64,000 nucleotides of DNA from Entonaema liquescens (taxonomy: Eukaryota; Ascomycota; Sordariomycetes; Xylariales; Xylariaceae): assembly GCA_902805475.1 (NCBI GenBank), contig CADCSX010000007.1, positions 1,550,001-1,614,000 on the forward strand, in the 5' to 3' direction. Under the pieces are notes generated by a model. That model did not search any database, was not told where the DNA came from, and saw nothing but the letters and a program-made list of their open reading frames with translations. The position numbers were made by a program, and so were the translations under genes. Positions 1 through 13,039 of the stretch are shown here, one piece after another (positions within the stretch are counted from its first letter, which is position 1; the number at the start of each line of letters is the position of its first letter).

Positions 1-3000
1 ACCGCTGCCAGCAGGCTTACCAAGTGCGCAGAAGCACTGCGTCTTGGCGTTGAGTTAGGCGCAGGCAAGGTAAAACGAAAGACTGTCCTTGCCGTGATTG
101 ATCACATTACCCAGACACTGCCACATTCTGAAGATGATTTAGTCCCGCCACTGGTACAGGACTACGTTAAAGCGCTAGCTGCTCTCTTAAGCCATGCCGT
201 TAATGTCGAGCTTCTTGCTACGGGGGGCGCTGAAGGCTGGTTTACATGTGTAGACTTCACTGTTGACGTCTTGACTTTATATCTGGCGGCTAATGATAGA
301 GACTCAATCCTTTCACGGGCTTCACCAGCTCCCGGGTCAGGACACTCGACACCTCTCACATTCTCAACTCCGAGACCTGGGACCGCATCCCAGAGAACTA
401 GCCGGCTCTCGCGTAGTCAGCTACCGGATCTTTTGCAATGCCTTCTTTATCTTTCATCCACCCCAAATGCGCCCCTTTTACAGCGTTCCAAGGAGATGTC
501 GTCCGTTGTGATTCAGGTCCTCCAACTCCGCCCCATCGGAATAGGACCCTTACATCAGCTAGCATTCGCCCTGGTCAATAAGCTGTTTGTGGCCTCCCAA
601 ACAGATGATTCTGACCATGCGAACTCTTTGGCCTTAGATTGCCTACCGCTAGTAAGTCAATGGTGGCAAACGAAGGCTGCGTCTGCACATGATGCACTTC
701 TAAATGGCGTCCGAATAGAAATGCTGAAGCTTCTATTCAATATCCATCTTCAACTTGAGTTCTTGATCAAGCAAGGGGACAAACCTTCGCTCCTCGGTGA
801 CATTGAAACCCTTGCGGAGTTGTTGTGGAGCGAATACTCTAGACGAGAAGAACGCGCTCAACTTCAACAAGATGACTTGGCATATTCCATACCTCACAAT
901 AGCACAGCCTTCCAAGTGCAGTCTTTTTCTTTGCGGCCGTTCAATATTGATGGCGAGAAAACCTGGGCAGTTGTGCATATTCTCGCGCTTCTTGAACGAC
1001 TGTTGTGGAAAGCGTCTGAACAGTCTCAATTAGTCTTGACTGATGATGAACAACCACGAAAGAGGCGACGGACGGCCTTAGGCTTTAGTCGGCTTCGCCA
1101 GAAACTGCGTTCCGCTGATCATTCAATACAATATACTGCTTTACAGATTACACCATTCTTTGTGTCAGGTCTCAAGGTTAACATTGATGAAATGTCAGAG
1201 CTTCTGTCCTTCTTGATGAGCCAGATTACCAGCAAGAACAGCAAAGTGTCTACGTGGGCTATGGTTGCTTGCGCAAGGTCAGTCCTATCAGTATTGCTTG
1301 AATGCCTTATGCTAACTCGCGAGTAGTCTCACTCCTCAAGTTAGTGCCACTGATGATACCTTGTTCGCACTTTGGAAGCAGATATGGCAGATTGCAGTAC
1401 GCTCTGTCACTATGACTACAAACTGTCGGGCCTCGAGCGTATTGCTCCACTCCATCATAGTTCACGATCTTGTACCGTATCGTGATATCGCCGACGACAT
1501 CAACAGCATGATCATGACGGCCGATGTAAACGGCCCGGCTGTTGTAGTGGATTCTTCGCTTGTCCTAATGACAGCACTTCTTCACCTACGAAACTTCCAA
1601 CTCCCAAGCGCTAGCTATACAACCTGCAATGGTGTGATTCGTTGGGTGTTTTTTAGATGGGATCCTAGTGAGTAAGATTGGATATCCAAACTTTCGGCCT
1701 TATCTAACAAATCCAACTCCGCAGCCGATGCAGCATATATATCATCGTACTCAAGCCATGTTAAACCAGTGGACATCGTCAATATAATAAAAGCAGCTTA
1801 TGGAGATGAGAGGTTGGCTTTGTCAGAGCCATCTCAGACAATTTCTGGACAAATCGGGGAGGCATTATGTCTACTCCAGAGCCGCGAGAGCTTAATCAGA
1901 TACCTGCTTCTCTTAGACCCCAACGTCCCTGAGTCCTCATCAGTGCCCAGCCAGCAATTATCTGTAGTGCCAGTTACACATCTTGGGGATACTTCGAATT
2001 CCCATGGCACAAAAAAGCTCGTGGCGGAGCTCTTTTACTCAAAGCTAGATGAGATTAAAACTCTATGTGAGTCCTGGGATAAGCAGAAGGATAAATCTAT
2101 TCAGATCACGCCCGAAAAACTCCAAAGTGTTATATCTTCCTTGATTGTCGGTGTCTTTATCCTCCCAGAAATAATAGAGGTAAATTCGAGGCCATCACAA
2201 GAGGTTCAAAACTCCCTATTTTCAATCCTTCAAACAGCCTTGGCTAGTGTCTCAAGCTCATATGAAAGCCAAGTACTATATGACTGCCTTCTCACGTCAG
2301 TTCGGCCTTATATGCCTGCGTTATCATGCGCCGAATTGAGCAAGCTAGGAAAAGAATGGACATACCTTCACCGATTTTTCTTTGAATTGTCTGGTGCTTT
2401 TCGCAAGAGAAGAGAGAGTCAATCATCTAATAACGACGACGATTTCATGGACCTTGATGATGATTTTGAATCTAAAGAGTATAGATCGAATACGTCGTCA
2501 AAATCACCCGAAATATCTCGGCATGAAGCTTCGGTTGCTCTACAAGCATCGACTTTTTATTTCGATACCATTCAACGTTTGCGCTTCCTTGATATCTTGT
2601 ATGGGGATCATGGCCAAATCGGGCTGATCCCAGCGTCATATCTGGATGATTTCTTGGAGTTGTCTAATGAGGAGCTCATCTCCTGCCGTTGCTTAGCCCG
2701 AGAACTATTTGATTCCGATCTCATAATAAACCCCGACGATGCCGATAAAGTTGTTGGTAGAATGGGAGAGTTAATTGGCAGCGCGGCATTCTCAAGCTGC
2801 GAGGTTGCTATGAATATATGCCTCGATGTGATGGAAGGCTTGGTTTCTATCTGGTCTGATAGCGACGGTGATATATCGTCTCGCGTCGGTGATTTATATC
2901 ACTATTTTCTCAATTCTGGGCTTAAGAATAATATGCTTTCACCGAGCATTCAGATGTCGCTAGCCCGATTACTCCTTCGTCTGATTCATGTCAATGAGAA

Positions 3001-6000
3001 GTATACAGAAACGATCAAGATGGAGCCGCCGAGCTCATCGCTGCTCAGCATACTAGGCAGCGCAGCAATACCCGTCAAATATTATATTGGATCCCGTCTG
3101 CCAAATTTATTTAGCAGGTATACCCTGAAATCCCATGACGAAGTCCTAGTTGACGTCCTTGAAGTTCTCCCAAGCAAAACGGATTTCTTTGAGGGTATAG
3201 CCTTACGATTGTTTGTACTCGCAGAGCTAGCACGGGAGTGGCCTACCCTCCTTCGGCGCGGGATTTATCATATCTTCGAGATTCCAGGCGAGATTCCCAG
3301 CTCGAAACGGCACGCAGCACGTTGTCTTGACAATATATCTACCTCGCTGAATCTCGAAAATGCACAACAGTTGTTCGACCTATTTGCACCCCAGCTCCTC
3401 TATACTTGGCTTGAAATAAAAAGCATCGAAGATATCCCATTCATGATATTCGGCTTCTCGACTCTTAAGGAGTTGCTACAACGCGCTCAATCCGAGGTAG
3501 TAGCCTTAATGGTGATGCGAGGCCAAGATGAAGCAGCCGCAAGATTAGCTACGGCCCTTGGGGATAGCCCAGCACAACTTATTCAACGCAATTTCTCAAG
3601 AATTATCGCGTATAGTATAGCTCACGACATCAGCATGCCCAAAGCAGAGCAGCAACGAAGCGGCGAAAGTCGACTACGCAAAATCCTTGGCCGAGAAACA
3701 TTTCTCGAAGCGATATATATCAACTTCACCGACATCATTGGATTGTTCTTCAGCCTTATTGATCAAGAAAACCCGGTTGAAGAGTCGTGGGCTAGAGACA
3801 AAAGCTTTGCCTACGCGGCCGAAGCAATGGCGGAGATCAAGAAGTGCGGTCACTCTGAAGTTGGCCTATCACCAAATCAGCAGCCAATGTTCCGGGCCAA
3901 ATATCTAACAAGAGAGATATCGCTATTATGCAGCCGAACAGAATACGAGGTATCTGCACTCTGGACACCCGCACTTGTGGTTAGTGTCGCAAGAAAGCTA
4001 CTTAATGGTGTCCATTCAGCACTGGGACCCTTACATACTTGCTCCGTTCTTCGAAAGGTCAGGGTTCTCATCTGTCTAGCAGGTCAACATGCCTGGGAAT
4101 CGTATCCTTTAGAGATGCTTCTACAATCTATACGCCCACTTATCGTCGATACTGAATGCGCAGATGATGCGCTTGGTATGAGCCAGTACCTCTTGGAGAA
4201 AGGTTCGGAATCATTATCGCAGTCACCTTCATTCCTTGCTGGTTACGCTTTGTCTGCACTAGCTTCTCTGCGCGTATTTTTAGAGACTAGCCAGTCCAGT
4301 ACAACACAAGAAAGCCAATTCAAAGCTACTATGAGTAAAGCTCAAAAGTTCCATTCATGGTTCACGAAATACCTTGAAGACTATGAGTCACCTTTCCTCC
4401 AAGATAGTAGGTATCGTGCAGCTTTCGATGCCATTACGGGATGTGCGGCCCATGTTCGATCGTCCGGGAATGCAGAGCGAGGCACTCATGAAAGTAAGCT
4501 TCTCCTAGAGATCCTTCAGGATGGAGTCCACGGAGCTCAGCTACTGAACGAACCGTCCCGTAAATTAGCACTGGAAATGCTATGTAGTAACTTCACAATT
4601 CCCACTCCTCACAGCCTTGATGTAATCAGCTCCGACGAAGAAGCATTGACTTGGGCTCCGGTTGTGTGGAAAAGTTGCCAGGCACAAGGGTTGAGCAACG
4701 AGTATCTTGCTTGGGCAGGCCGAGTCGTTGGCAGAGGATTTGCCGCGTCCGGTCAAGTTGATCAGGACCTGCTTCGGGAGTCTGAGTTGCCCCGATATTT
4801 TAATGCATCAGTAGACGCATCTGGATCTGAATACGGGCTACTTAGTCTTCTGCAATCTTTGACATCTGATAGCGATTGTTACAAGGCAGGGCTTGCGGAA
4901 TCGGCTTTGCGAACAATCGTATCGGAAGCTGTAGCTCAAGGGGACAACAACTTGCTAATCGCTTGTCAAAAAGTCCTATCTGATCAACTCCTAGCGACCT
5001 CGGATTGGACGCCATATCGGACTCCACCATCCGACAACATGCCCATCAACCTCACCCGCGAAGACCTTGTCCTATCCAGCGAAGCGTTTGAGGGTATAAA
5101 GTGGGCTCAGGGTGTTGCAGTATTTCTCGCACAATCGTACCCGGAGAGTGTTATTCTCAATGCGCTACCTCCAATTCTCACTAATGTTAAAGGCTTCTCT
5201 AAGCAAGCTTTCCCGTATATTATTCACTTAGTCCTACTGTTTGAGAAGGAAAGGCAGCAGTCCGTTAAACGCAGCTTATCAAGTGCACTAAAGAATTGGC
5301 TCAAGTTAGAGTCACCGGTAGCGAAAGAAAATATGAGTCTTTTGATAAACGCCATTTTATACCTAAGAACCCAACAGTTACCAGGGGAGAACTCCATAGC
5401 TGATAGAGGACAATGGCTTGATATCGATCTCCTTTCTGTTGCCTCGGCCGCCGCCAAATGTGGCATGTTCAAAACAGCGTTGTTGTTCGTCGAAATGATA
5501 TCGACGGAAGGATCACGAGCGTCGCGTCGTTCATCTGCTATCCGGGCCCAGGACTCCACGGATATCTTAATGGACATTTTCGAGAACATCGATGATCCAG
5601 ACGCGTATTATGGCCTCAGCCACACTTCGAGTCTGAGTAATGTACTAGCACGACTCGAGTATGAAAAGAATGGCAGTATGAGTTTGGCCTTCCGCGGGGC
5701 ACAGTATGATAGCCATATTCGGAGAAGAGATCCGGCTGCCAATATCGACAGCCAATCCCTAGTTGGTACATTGAGTAATCTCGGGTTGTCGGGATTGTCA
5801 CATTCTCTGCTCCAAACAGAGCAGAGCCTGGATGGCTCATCTAATACCGTCGAAAGCACATTTAACACAGCTAGACGGCTAGAGATCTGGAATTTACCAG
5901 CTCCAACATCCACCGCGAATCCCTCTGTCACTTTGTATAAAGCCTATCAGACTTGGCAACAAGCTACAGAGCTGAGTCCTGCGAGGAACACTGCTCAAAA

Positions 6001-8756
6001 TGGCTTCAGCGAGACCATGCGAAGTGTGGTTAAGAAAGATCTTACGCCTGTTCGACTACGGCATCATTTGAGTGCGTTAGCTGTCCTGGTAGAGCTCAAT
6101 GATGTAGTTGATATTGCCGATTCGACTGAGCTAGACGTGGCCTTAACAACCTTCACAGAACGCTCCGGTTGGATGAAGAGCGGGCGGTATGTAGCACCGT
6201 GCGATTTATTATACATGTTTACTAACAAAATCATAGGTATGAAGATATCAGCCAGATTTTGTCCTGCAGGGAAACAACATTGAGTGTACTGGCCCAAACA
6301 TCTCAGCGCCGCGGCATGGCAAAGATAAATCCACCAGAAGCAACATTGGCGCAGATCAAGTCACTGTTACTATCATCCAGCATTTATAGACATCATCGGG
6401 CTACACAGGAGTCACTGAATATTGCAACGTCCCTTACGGACTTGGTGACGCCCAGTGCTGACCTTGGGTTGCATCTTGATTCTGTGGCAAAATTTGAAGC
6501 AGCCGACGCCCTATGGGACCATGGCGAGATGACATCCTCAATTCATATGTTGCAAAGCATCGAAGAGGACCCAAACTTCAAGAAGCAGACCATTCCTATT
6601 AGCCGGCCAGATCTACTTGCTAAAACGGGTTATCAAATCTCCGTGGCAAAGCTAGAAAAGCCCGAAACCATTCAAAGAGATTATCTACAACCTGCTTTGA
6701 AAGAGCTTAGAGGTAAGACTGATGGCCGCGAAGCCGGTAAGGTGTACCATCAGTTCGCCATGTTCTGTGACGAACAGCTGCAGAATCCGGATGGGCTTGA
6801 GGACTTGACACGCCTTCAACATCTAAGGAAAGGAAAAAGCGATGAGGTCTCACAGCTCAAAGGCCTCATTTCTAGTACGAGAGACTCACAGATGAAGTCG
6901 AGGTACAATAGTCATCTTGCTAAGGCAAGGCAATGGCTTGACTTGGACGAGCAAGAACTGCGCCGCGTGGAGCAAAGCCGAACAGAATTCATCAGGCTAA
7001 GTTTAGAAAATTACCTTCTTTCTCTAGTGTCTTGCGACGATCACAACAACGACGCATTAAGATTCACAGCCTTGTGGCTTGAACGGTCAGCTGAGGAATT
7101 TACTAACCAGGCTGTTATGAAATATATCGACAAAGTCGCAACCCGAAAATTTGCGACGTTGATGAATCAACTAACTTCGCGGCTACTCGACCAGAAGAGT
7201 ACATTTCAAAGCCTACTTTCCGAGCTTGTATATCGTATCTGTGTTGACCACCCTTACCATGGGATGTATCAAATATGGTCGGGGATGAAGTCCCGCACAA
7301 ATTCAAAAGACGACGTGGCCGTATTACGCCAAAAAGCCACAGAAAGGGTTGGCAAGAGACTTGCCCAAACAGAGTCAGTGTCAGCGATATGGACTGCCAT
7401 TGACAAAACAAGCAAAGCATACCACATGCTAGCAGTGGAGAGGGATACTTCGCGCTATAAGGCAGGGCAGAAGGTCCCTGTAAAAGACTCTACCGGCGGC
7501 TCTGGTCTTGCAACTGCTTTATCTAAATGGAGAATACCACCCCCTACGATGCAAATTGAACTCTCGCCTAGCAAGGACTATAGTCACATACCATATATCT
7601 CCAAAATCGAGCCGAACATGTCTATCGCTTCCGGTGTCAGCGCGCCAAAGATTATTACCGTGGTAGGCAGTAACGGAGAACGTTTCAAGCAACTCGTGAA
7701 AGGAGGCAATGATGACCTACGCCAGGACGCCATCATGGAACAGGTCTTCGCTGCCGTGTCTTCTGTGTTGAAGCACCATCGATCCACTCAACAACGTAAT
7801 CTTGGGATCAGAACATACAAAGTCTTACCACTAACCGCCGCCTCCGGACTTATCGAATTTGTCTCGAACACCATACCGCTCCATGAATATCTCATGCCAG
7901 CTCACGAGCGGTATCACCCAAGAGATCTCAAAGGCTCGCAGTGCCGCAAGGAGATATCCCAAGTACAAAACAAATCAGCCGATGCCCGGGTGGCCGCATA
8001 TAAAAAGGTCACCGACCGATTCCAGCCTGTAATGCGCTACTTCTTCATGGAACACTTTGTCGATCCAGATGAATGGTTCGCGAAACGCACGGCGTATACT
8101 CGAACCACGGCAGCAATCTCTATCCTGGGCCACGTTCTTGGCCTTGGTGATCGCCACGGCCACAACATCCTCCTCGACTCTAAAACAGGAGAGGTGGTTC
8201 ATATTGATCTAGGCGTAGCGTTTGAAATGGGCCGCGTGTTGCCCGTCCCCGAGCTCGTGCCCTTCAGGCTAACACGAGACATCGTCGACGGCATGGGCAT
8301 CACAAAGACGGAGGGAGTATTCCGACGGTGCTGCGAGTTCACGCTAGACGCGCTACGAGAAGAAACTTACTCTATCATGACGATCCTCGACGTGTTGCGG
8401 TACGATCCCCTGTACTCGTGGTCCATCAGCCCAGTCCGCATGGCCAAGCTGCAGGACACCAGACACGACGAGGAGGTGGACGGGACCGACGCGGACATCG
8501 AATCAAAGAAGAAGAAAACCGCCGGGACCGTGGGCGTCGTCAACGAGCCGAGTGAAGCCGATCGCGCTCTCGAGGTCGTGCGCAAGAAGCTTAGCAAGAC
8601 GCTCAGCGTGACTGCTACTGTCAACGACTTAATCAACCAAGCAACCGACGAGCGGAACCTGGCATTTTTGTATTCCGGTAAGTCTTGGATCCAAAATATT
8701 TGTTGATGTTACATATTCTAACGAAAGACTACGTAGGATGGGCTGCCTATGCTTAA
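1..8756 (+). CDS. TEL1: Tel1/ATM-type phosphatidylinositol-3-kinase-related checkpoint kinase (5' partial)
   Basis: Serine/threonine kinase of the ATM/Tel1 family, which signals DNA double-strand breaks and maintains telomeres in the nucleus. The frame is open from base 1, so the N-terminus lies outside the window. Model: 1-1277, 1327-1667, 1725-6186, 6237-8677, 8737-8756, giving 2846 residues with every junction in frame. Introns are 49-59 bp, several with CTAAC-like branch sites. A long helical-repeat region is followed by FAT, then the kinase domain (about 7640-8460) with GGNDDLRQDA, catalytic loop GDRHGHN (about 8146-8166), HIDLG in place of DFG, and the activation segment GITKTEGVFRRCCE. 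The FATC end reads LAFLYSGWAAYA, its last residues supplied by a 20-nt terminal exon. Convergent with VMA22. The ATM-specific wording of the kinase domain argues against Mec1/ATR or TOR. Confidence 0.96.
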
Positions 8757-9270
8757 ACACGTATTAACAGCGATTTGATATTCACATATATATCGTCGTT
8801 CTGCCTGCTCTATTTTGGATACCCGGAATTAGTACTGTACTGATATGAAGTGTATACTCCTTCCGCCCTCTCGCTTAAGGGCATCTGTCATTGGCCTAAG
8901 ATTCCGTAGATAGTTTTGGTAGATACTATATTAGACCTAGGTTAACCTGTAGACATAACACATAGAACCAATTCCTTTTCCGGGCCTTGTTCTCGACTCG
9001 CGTGCTCCGAAGCCTACCTACGTTTGCGCCTCTCCCCCTTTGTCTCTGCGAAAATAGACCAACGTCTATGTCTTAAGCCTATGAGGAAGACCTTGATTCG
9101 TAAGTCCTTTGACTTGTATGCAACTACCCCATATTCCACGTCGTCATAAAGAAACTGGTCAGGGACCACGTGTATAAGCACACTAAAGGGGTCGCGTGCT
9201 GCTAGGTCGTGACTTTTATACGTAAGCCGTTACTATTGATAATTGTATACCTAGTACTTTTGTACCGGCG
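8757..9270. other. Intergenic, convergent 3' ends of TEL1 and VMA22
   Basis: About 0.5 kb between two convergent genes, so it should hold both 3' UTRs and polyadenylation sites. I see no ORF, repeat or structured RNA in it. Confidence 0.6.
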
Positions 9271-9858
9271 TCACGCCGTAATCTCCGTGCTGGCGCTACC
9301 TTCCTGCTCCTGCTTAACGGCGGCCGCCTCAGCCTTGGCGCGCTTCTTCCGGGCTCTGCGAACCGCGATTTCGACCTGGGCCATCTGGGCGTTGACGGAG
9401 ACTAGTCTGGGGATGACTTGCTCGACGGCCTGGATGCTTTGCGCCTGGGCTTGCCGCAGGGGCATCGGTGTGAGCAGCCCGAACCATCGTAGCGGGTCTC
9501 TTCGCGGCTCCTTCTTGGAAGCTTCTTCCTCCTCTTCCCGTCTCTCGTCATCTACAGCAGCAGCCCCTTTCTCCGGCACTTCGGAGGACTTGAACTCCGT
9601 ACCCCCGGCAGTGATGGTGAACACGGGGACATCCTGGTCGTCGTCGCCTGGAGTTATGGTTATTGTTTTGGAAGCTTGCATGCGCTCGTCGTAGTAGTCC
9701 TGGCCGAACCGCATTCCTCGCTCGGCGGCGAAGTTTGCACGTGCAATGTTCTGATATATGCCTGTTTGTAGGTTGCTGAGCTGCTCTCTAAGCGTAGTGT
9801 ATTCATGGAGGAGGCCAAGATAGCACTCCAGAAGCTGGTCTATATGGTCAGATTCCAT
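9271..9858 (-). CDS. VMA22: V-ATPase assembly factor Vma22 / CCDC115-like
   Basis: Single-exon gene of 195 residues. Vma22 (human CCDC115) acts at the endoplasmic reticulum with Vma12 and Vma21 to assemble the membrane sector of the vacuolar H+-ATPase. The N-terminal third is a predicted coiled coil (MESDHIDQLLECYLGLL onward). The middle is acidic and low-complexity. The C-terminal third carries the family signature DPLRWFGLLTPMPLRQAQ near residues 119-136, followed by a second coiled coil and a basic stretch. The ATG is the first in frame and lies only 17 bp downstream of an AAAAT repeat in the leader. The size matches fungal members of about 180-220 residues. I am confident of the family; function is inferred from homologues. 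Confidence 0.85.
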   Translation of the reverse strand: MESDHIDQLLECYLGLLHEYTTLREQLSNLQTGIYQNIARANFAAERGMRFGQDYYDERMQASKTITITPGDDDQDVPVFTITAGGTEFKSSEVPEKGAAAVDDERREEEEEASKKEPRRDPLRWFGLLTPMPLRQAQAQSIQAVEQVIPRLVSVNAQMAQVEIAVRRARKKRAKAEAAAVKQEQEGSASTEITA

Positions 9859-9875
9859 GGTATTAGAGGGGGACT

Positions 9876-9910
9876 ATTTTATTTTATTTTATTTTATTTT
9901 ATTTTATTTT
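9876..9910. repeat. (ATTTT)7 microsatellite in VMA22 5' leader/promoter
   Basis: Seven perfect ATTTT units, reading AAAAT on the VMA22 sense strand, placed 18-52 bp upstream of its ATG. The position suggests leader or core promoter. Confidence 0.95.
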
Positions 9911-12900
9911 ATAGCCCTTTTAAAGAAGAGAAATCGTCGGCTGTAAAAAGGGGTAGTATTCCGTAGGCTTCGGTGGTTAGAGCTATGGGAACGGAGTTAC
10001 GGTAAGTTGATTAAGTCAAAGACGCCACAATAGATAAATGTGGCTTGACTAGTTCCAATAGGTATCTAAAGGGTAAATACCCAGGTACATACGAAGGGGT
10101 TTCTCATGTTCCTTTTATCTATTCAACCCTTTCAACCCTTTCAACTCATGGACTCTACTACATTTAGAAACTCGCTAGTATTACGAATAAGGTATCGTAC
10201 CAAATAAATTCCTGTGGCTCTTACAGCTGGCATATGCAACCCGTCTTGGCCTCGTTCATATCTGCAGAACACACCGTTCGTTGCAAGCCCTACCAGAGGG
10301 TCCAAGTGGCCCAAGTGGCCCAAGAACTGGGTTCGAGAGTTGGTATCCAACTTCAACCTCAAAGGATTAGGATTCGAACCAAGCATCCAATGCTCTTAGA
10401 AGATTGACGTCTAAACTTGGGCGCAGGGATATTCAGACTCCCTTTACAACATTGTTTGCCTTTCTTTCCTCCACAATTCTCATACCGTCATCCGGTCGAT
10501 CTCGAGGGATGACACGGTGACAAGCTATGAAGCTAATAGAGCCGTGGACTTCGAAGTCGGCAACACCGTGATTAAGACTAAGAGCAAACGAGGTATCACA
10601 GAAAGAGATCTCTGAGAAGACCCCATATGTCTTAGGTTGTACACATCTATCCCTTGTATTTCCAGACGTACGTGTTATATGATTGACGGGCTTTCTTTTA
10701 CAATACCAATTACAAGGTCAAGATCGCCTAGCCGTTATTTTGCACTACTGCCACGTAATACGAATGTCCTCGCCCCAAGCGCGTACGAAGAGGCTTTTGT
10801 ATGATCCGGATATGAGGATATACCAATTGTAGCTGCAGATACCCTATCCCAAAAGCCTCTTGATCGACTGCTCCGCCACGGGCGCTATATTCGAATTGTC
10901 TTGATTACACAAGAGATGTGTGCGTATCCTCTTCCTCTCTCTCTCTCTCTCTTTTTCTCTCTTTATCTCTTCCTCTCGCCTTACTCCGGACATGCGTGTA
11001 CTTAACTTGGGACAGAGCAATTTTGCGACGAGACACGGCTAGGTGAATGTTCTTGTGTCGGAGCTGCAAGTCTCGCTCCGAGTATATATTGCAGACATAG
11101 TCGCGTCGACGAATAAATTCTGCCCTGCGTCTATTAACTACTGGTTCGTTATGTATCACTGCAGGTTGCATGCAGATTAGTTTTGATTGTACGTATCGGT
11201 GTAGTACCGAGAATATCTATATTCATGTAAGTCTAGAGGTAGACAGGTATTGAATGCAAACCGTATCTCAGCTTCCCAGCTAGCTGTTCAGGCAGGGCTG
11301 TCCAAGTTCCCTATGCAGAATAGGGCGAAACCAAGTTTGCTTTTTTGTTTCTGTTATCTCTTAGTAAGGCCCGTTGGGTTGCGTAGATTTGTTCTAGAAA
11401 AAAAAGGGGGTATGGGAGGGTCTTCGCCTTATCTGCGACTTTGCATCTGTAAGTGTCCTTCTAAAGTATTAATAAGTATTCTTTTTTTTTTTTTTTTTTT
11501 ACTCACCTTACTACCTACGTACATCGTCATGAAGGACCCTGATGACGCATGAAGAAACGGCACGACGGATAAAAAGTATGCTCCAGGTATTGAAGCTACT
11601 AGGTAGTCGGTTGCGAACTAACCCCAAAGAGTACGATATTATTATGCTTCACATGTAACGAGGTAATGTAATAGGTCTAGGGTCGATAAACACGGGGATA
11701 CGACTTGAATGGGATATCAACAATGACATGATAGTCAACAATTGCTAAAATGAATCCATTGACCCTCTTAGCTCCTTGTTGATTTCCCGAATCCCCTTCA
11801 GGCATAAAAGCGTCCGAAGCATTGCGCATAACCTGGTCCTGGCTCATCGTCTAATGCCGTATTGTAGTAGTGTACTTTCGTAGACCAGCAATTTTTTATT
11901 TTTTTTATTTGTTAGTTATATTAGCGATAGCTGTAAATGGTGAGACAAGGGATTTTATTTCATCGAAGAGAAAAAAAAAAAAAAAAAAGGACTGTCATCT
12001 CTTGTCACTTCTTTTTTTTCTCTTTCTTTCTTTATTTCCATTCAACCTTTTTTTTCTTTTCTTCTTCTCTTCATCCGTTATTATACTTTTCCCACGTGGC
12101 TCATTGGTCAGAAAGCATACATAAGTTGAAAATACATAAATGAATGGCTCCTTATGATCCAGTCAATTTAGGTTGCTGTGGTGTGATAAGTGATGAATGT
12201 AGATCCGTAGCAGATTCCCCTAGTTGAATCGATCCTTTAGCTGCATGTCCCCATGGCTCCTGTCAAGTTGTATGGGGCGTTTTAAGAAATTAAGATCAAA
12301 AGGGGGAGGTACGTACCATTTATCTAGCCATGCGTCTGTGCAAGCAGCAAAACCCAGCAAGTCAAATCAAAAACTCCCCTAAGCCCACCTGCAATTCCGC
12401 GCCGCTTCACACCCCAATCGAACCCCCGAAAGCATAGGCAAGCACACCCCCAAGCCGGGCAAGCCTCAGGGAATAGAAAATCACCACAGAGTCCAGCGCC
12501 TGCCGACCCAAGACCCAACCCCCAGCCCCAAAAGCTTCCCAGCTTTGAAATTTCCCACTTGAACTTGAACTTGCACTGCATGGGACTGGCCTGCCGCCTG
12601 CCAATCTCGTTGAGCTCAAGTGTTCCCATACCCATAACCCATAACCCATAACCCATACCCTGTTCCGTTCCGTCGTCCTTCGATTCTTTCTCATCCGCCG
12701 ATACTTTTTTTTTTTTTGATTTCCATTTACAATTCTCTTTGTGATATTGCAACTCGCGCCGAGTCTCCAGCTTTCCAGCCTCCTATCCTCTTAGTCTTTC
12801 CCTTCACCGCCGGCAACTATCGAGGTTTAGACTTGAGACATTGTCCCCTCCAAGCCCCGAATTAAACCCCTCTGTCTTCTTTTTTTTCTTCTTCCCTGAC

Positions 12901-13039
12901 GCCTTTTTTTTTTTTTCCTGCGAGTCAAAAACGGCCGATACCTGCCGACATTTCGAGACAACTCGCGATAAGACAACTACCTTAATCAGGGACATCAATA
13001 TTTCGATCCTGCTCCTGCGAAGGAGCTTAGCAAGTCAAA
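9911..13039. other. Intergenic, VMA22 upstream region and CDC42 promoter/leader
   Basis: About 3.1 kb without a credible gene. It contains a CT-rich run (10935-10952), a T19 tract (11482-11500), an A18 tract (11971-11988) and four (ACCCATA) units (about 12625-12660). The last roughly 450 bp (12582-13039) are pyrimidine-rich and lack ATG until the CDC42 start, as expected of a long 5' leader. Short ORFs here are low-complexity and show no recognisable domain. Confidence 0.6.

Noticed and set aside
6187..6283. Separate genes for the two halves of the TEL1 kinase
   Set aside because: A 50-bp intron with GTATGT donor and ACTAAC branch joins the frames exactly, and the FAT and kinase regions are contiguous in the family.
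10365..10450. GGTTCGAATCC B-box on the minus strand
   Set aside because: The B-box matches, but the T-stem does not pair and no acceptor stem or A-box is correctly placed.
12625..12660. Telomere-like tandem repeat
   Set aside because: The unit is ACCCATA, not the TTAGGG/CCCTAA type of filamentous fungi, and it is only four copies long in a gene leader.
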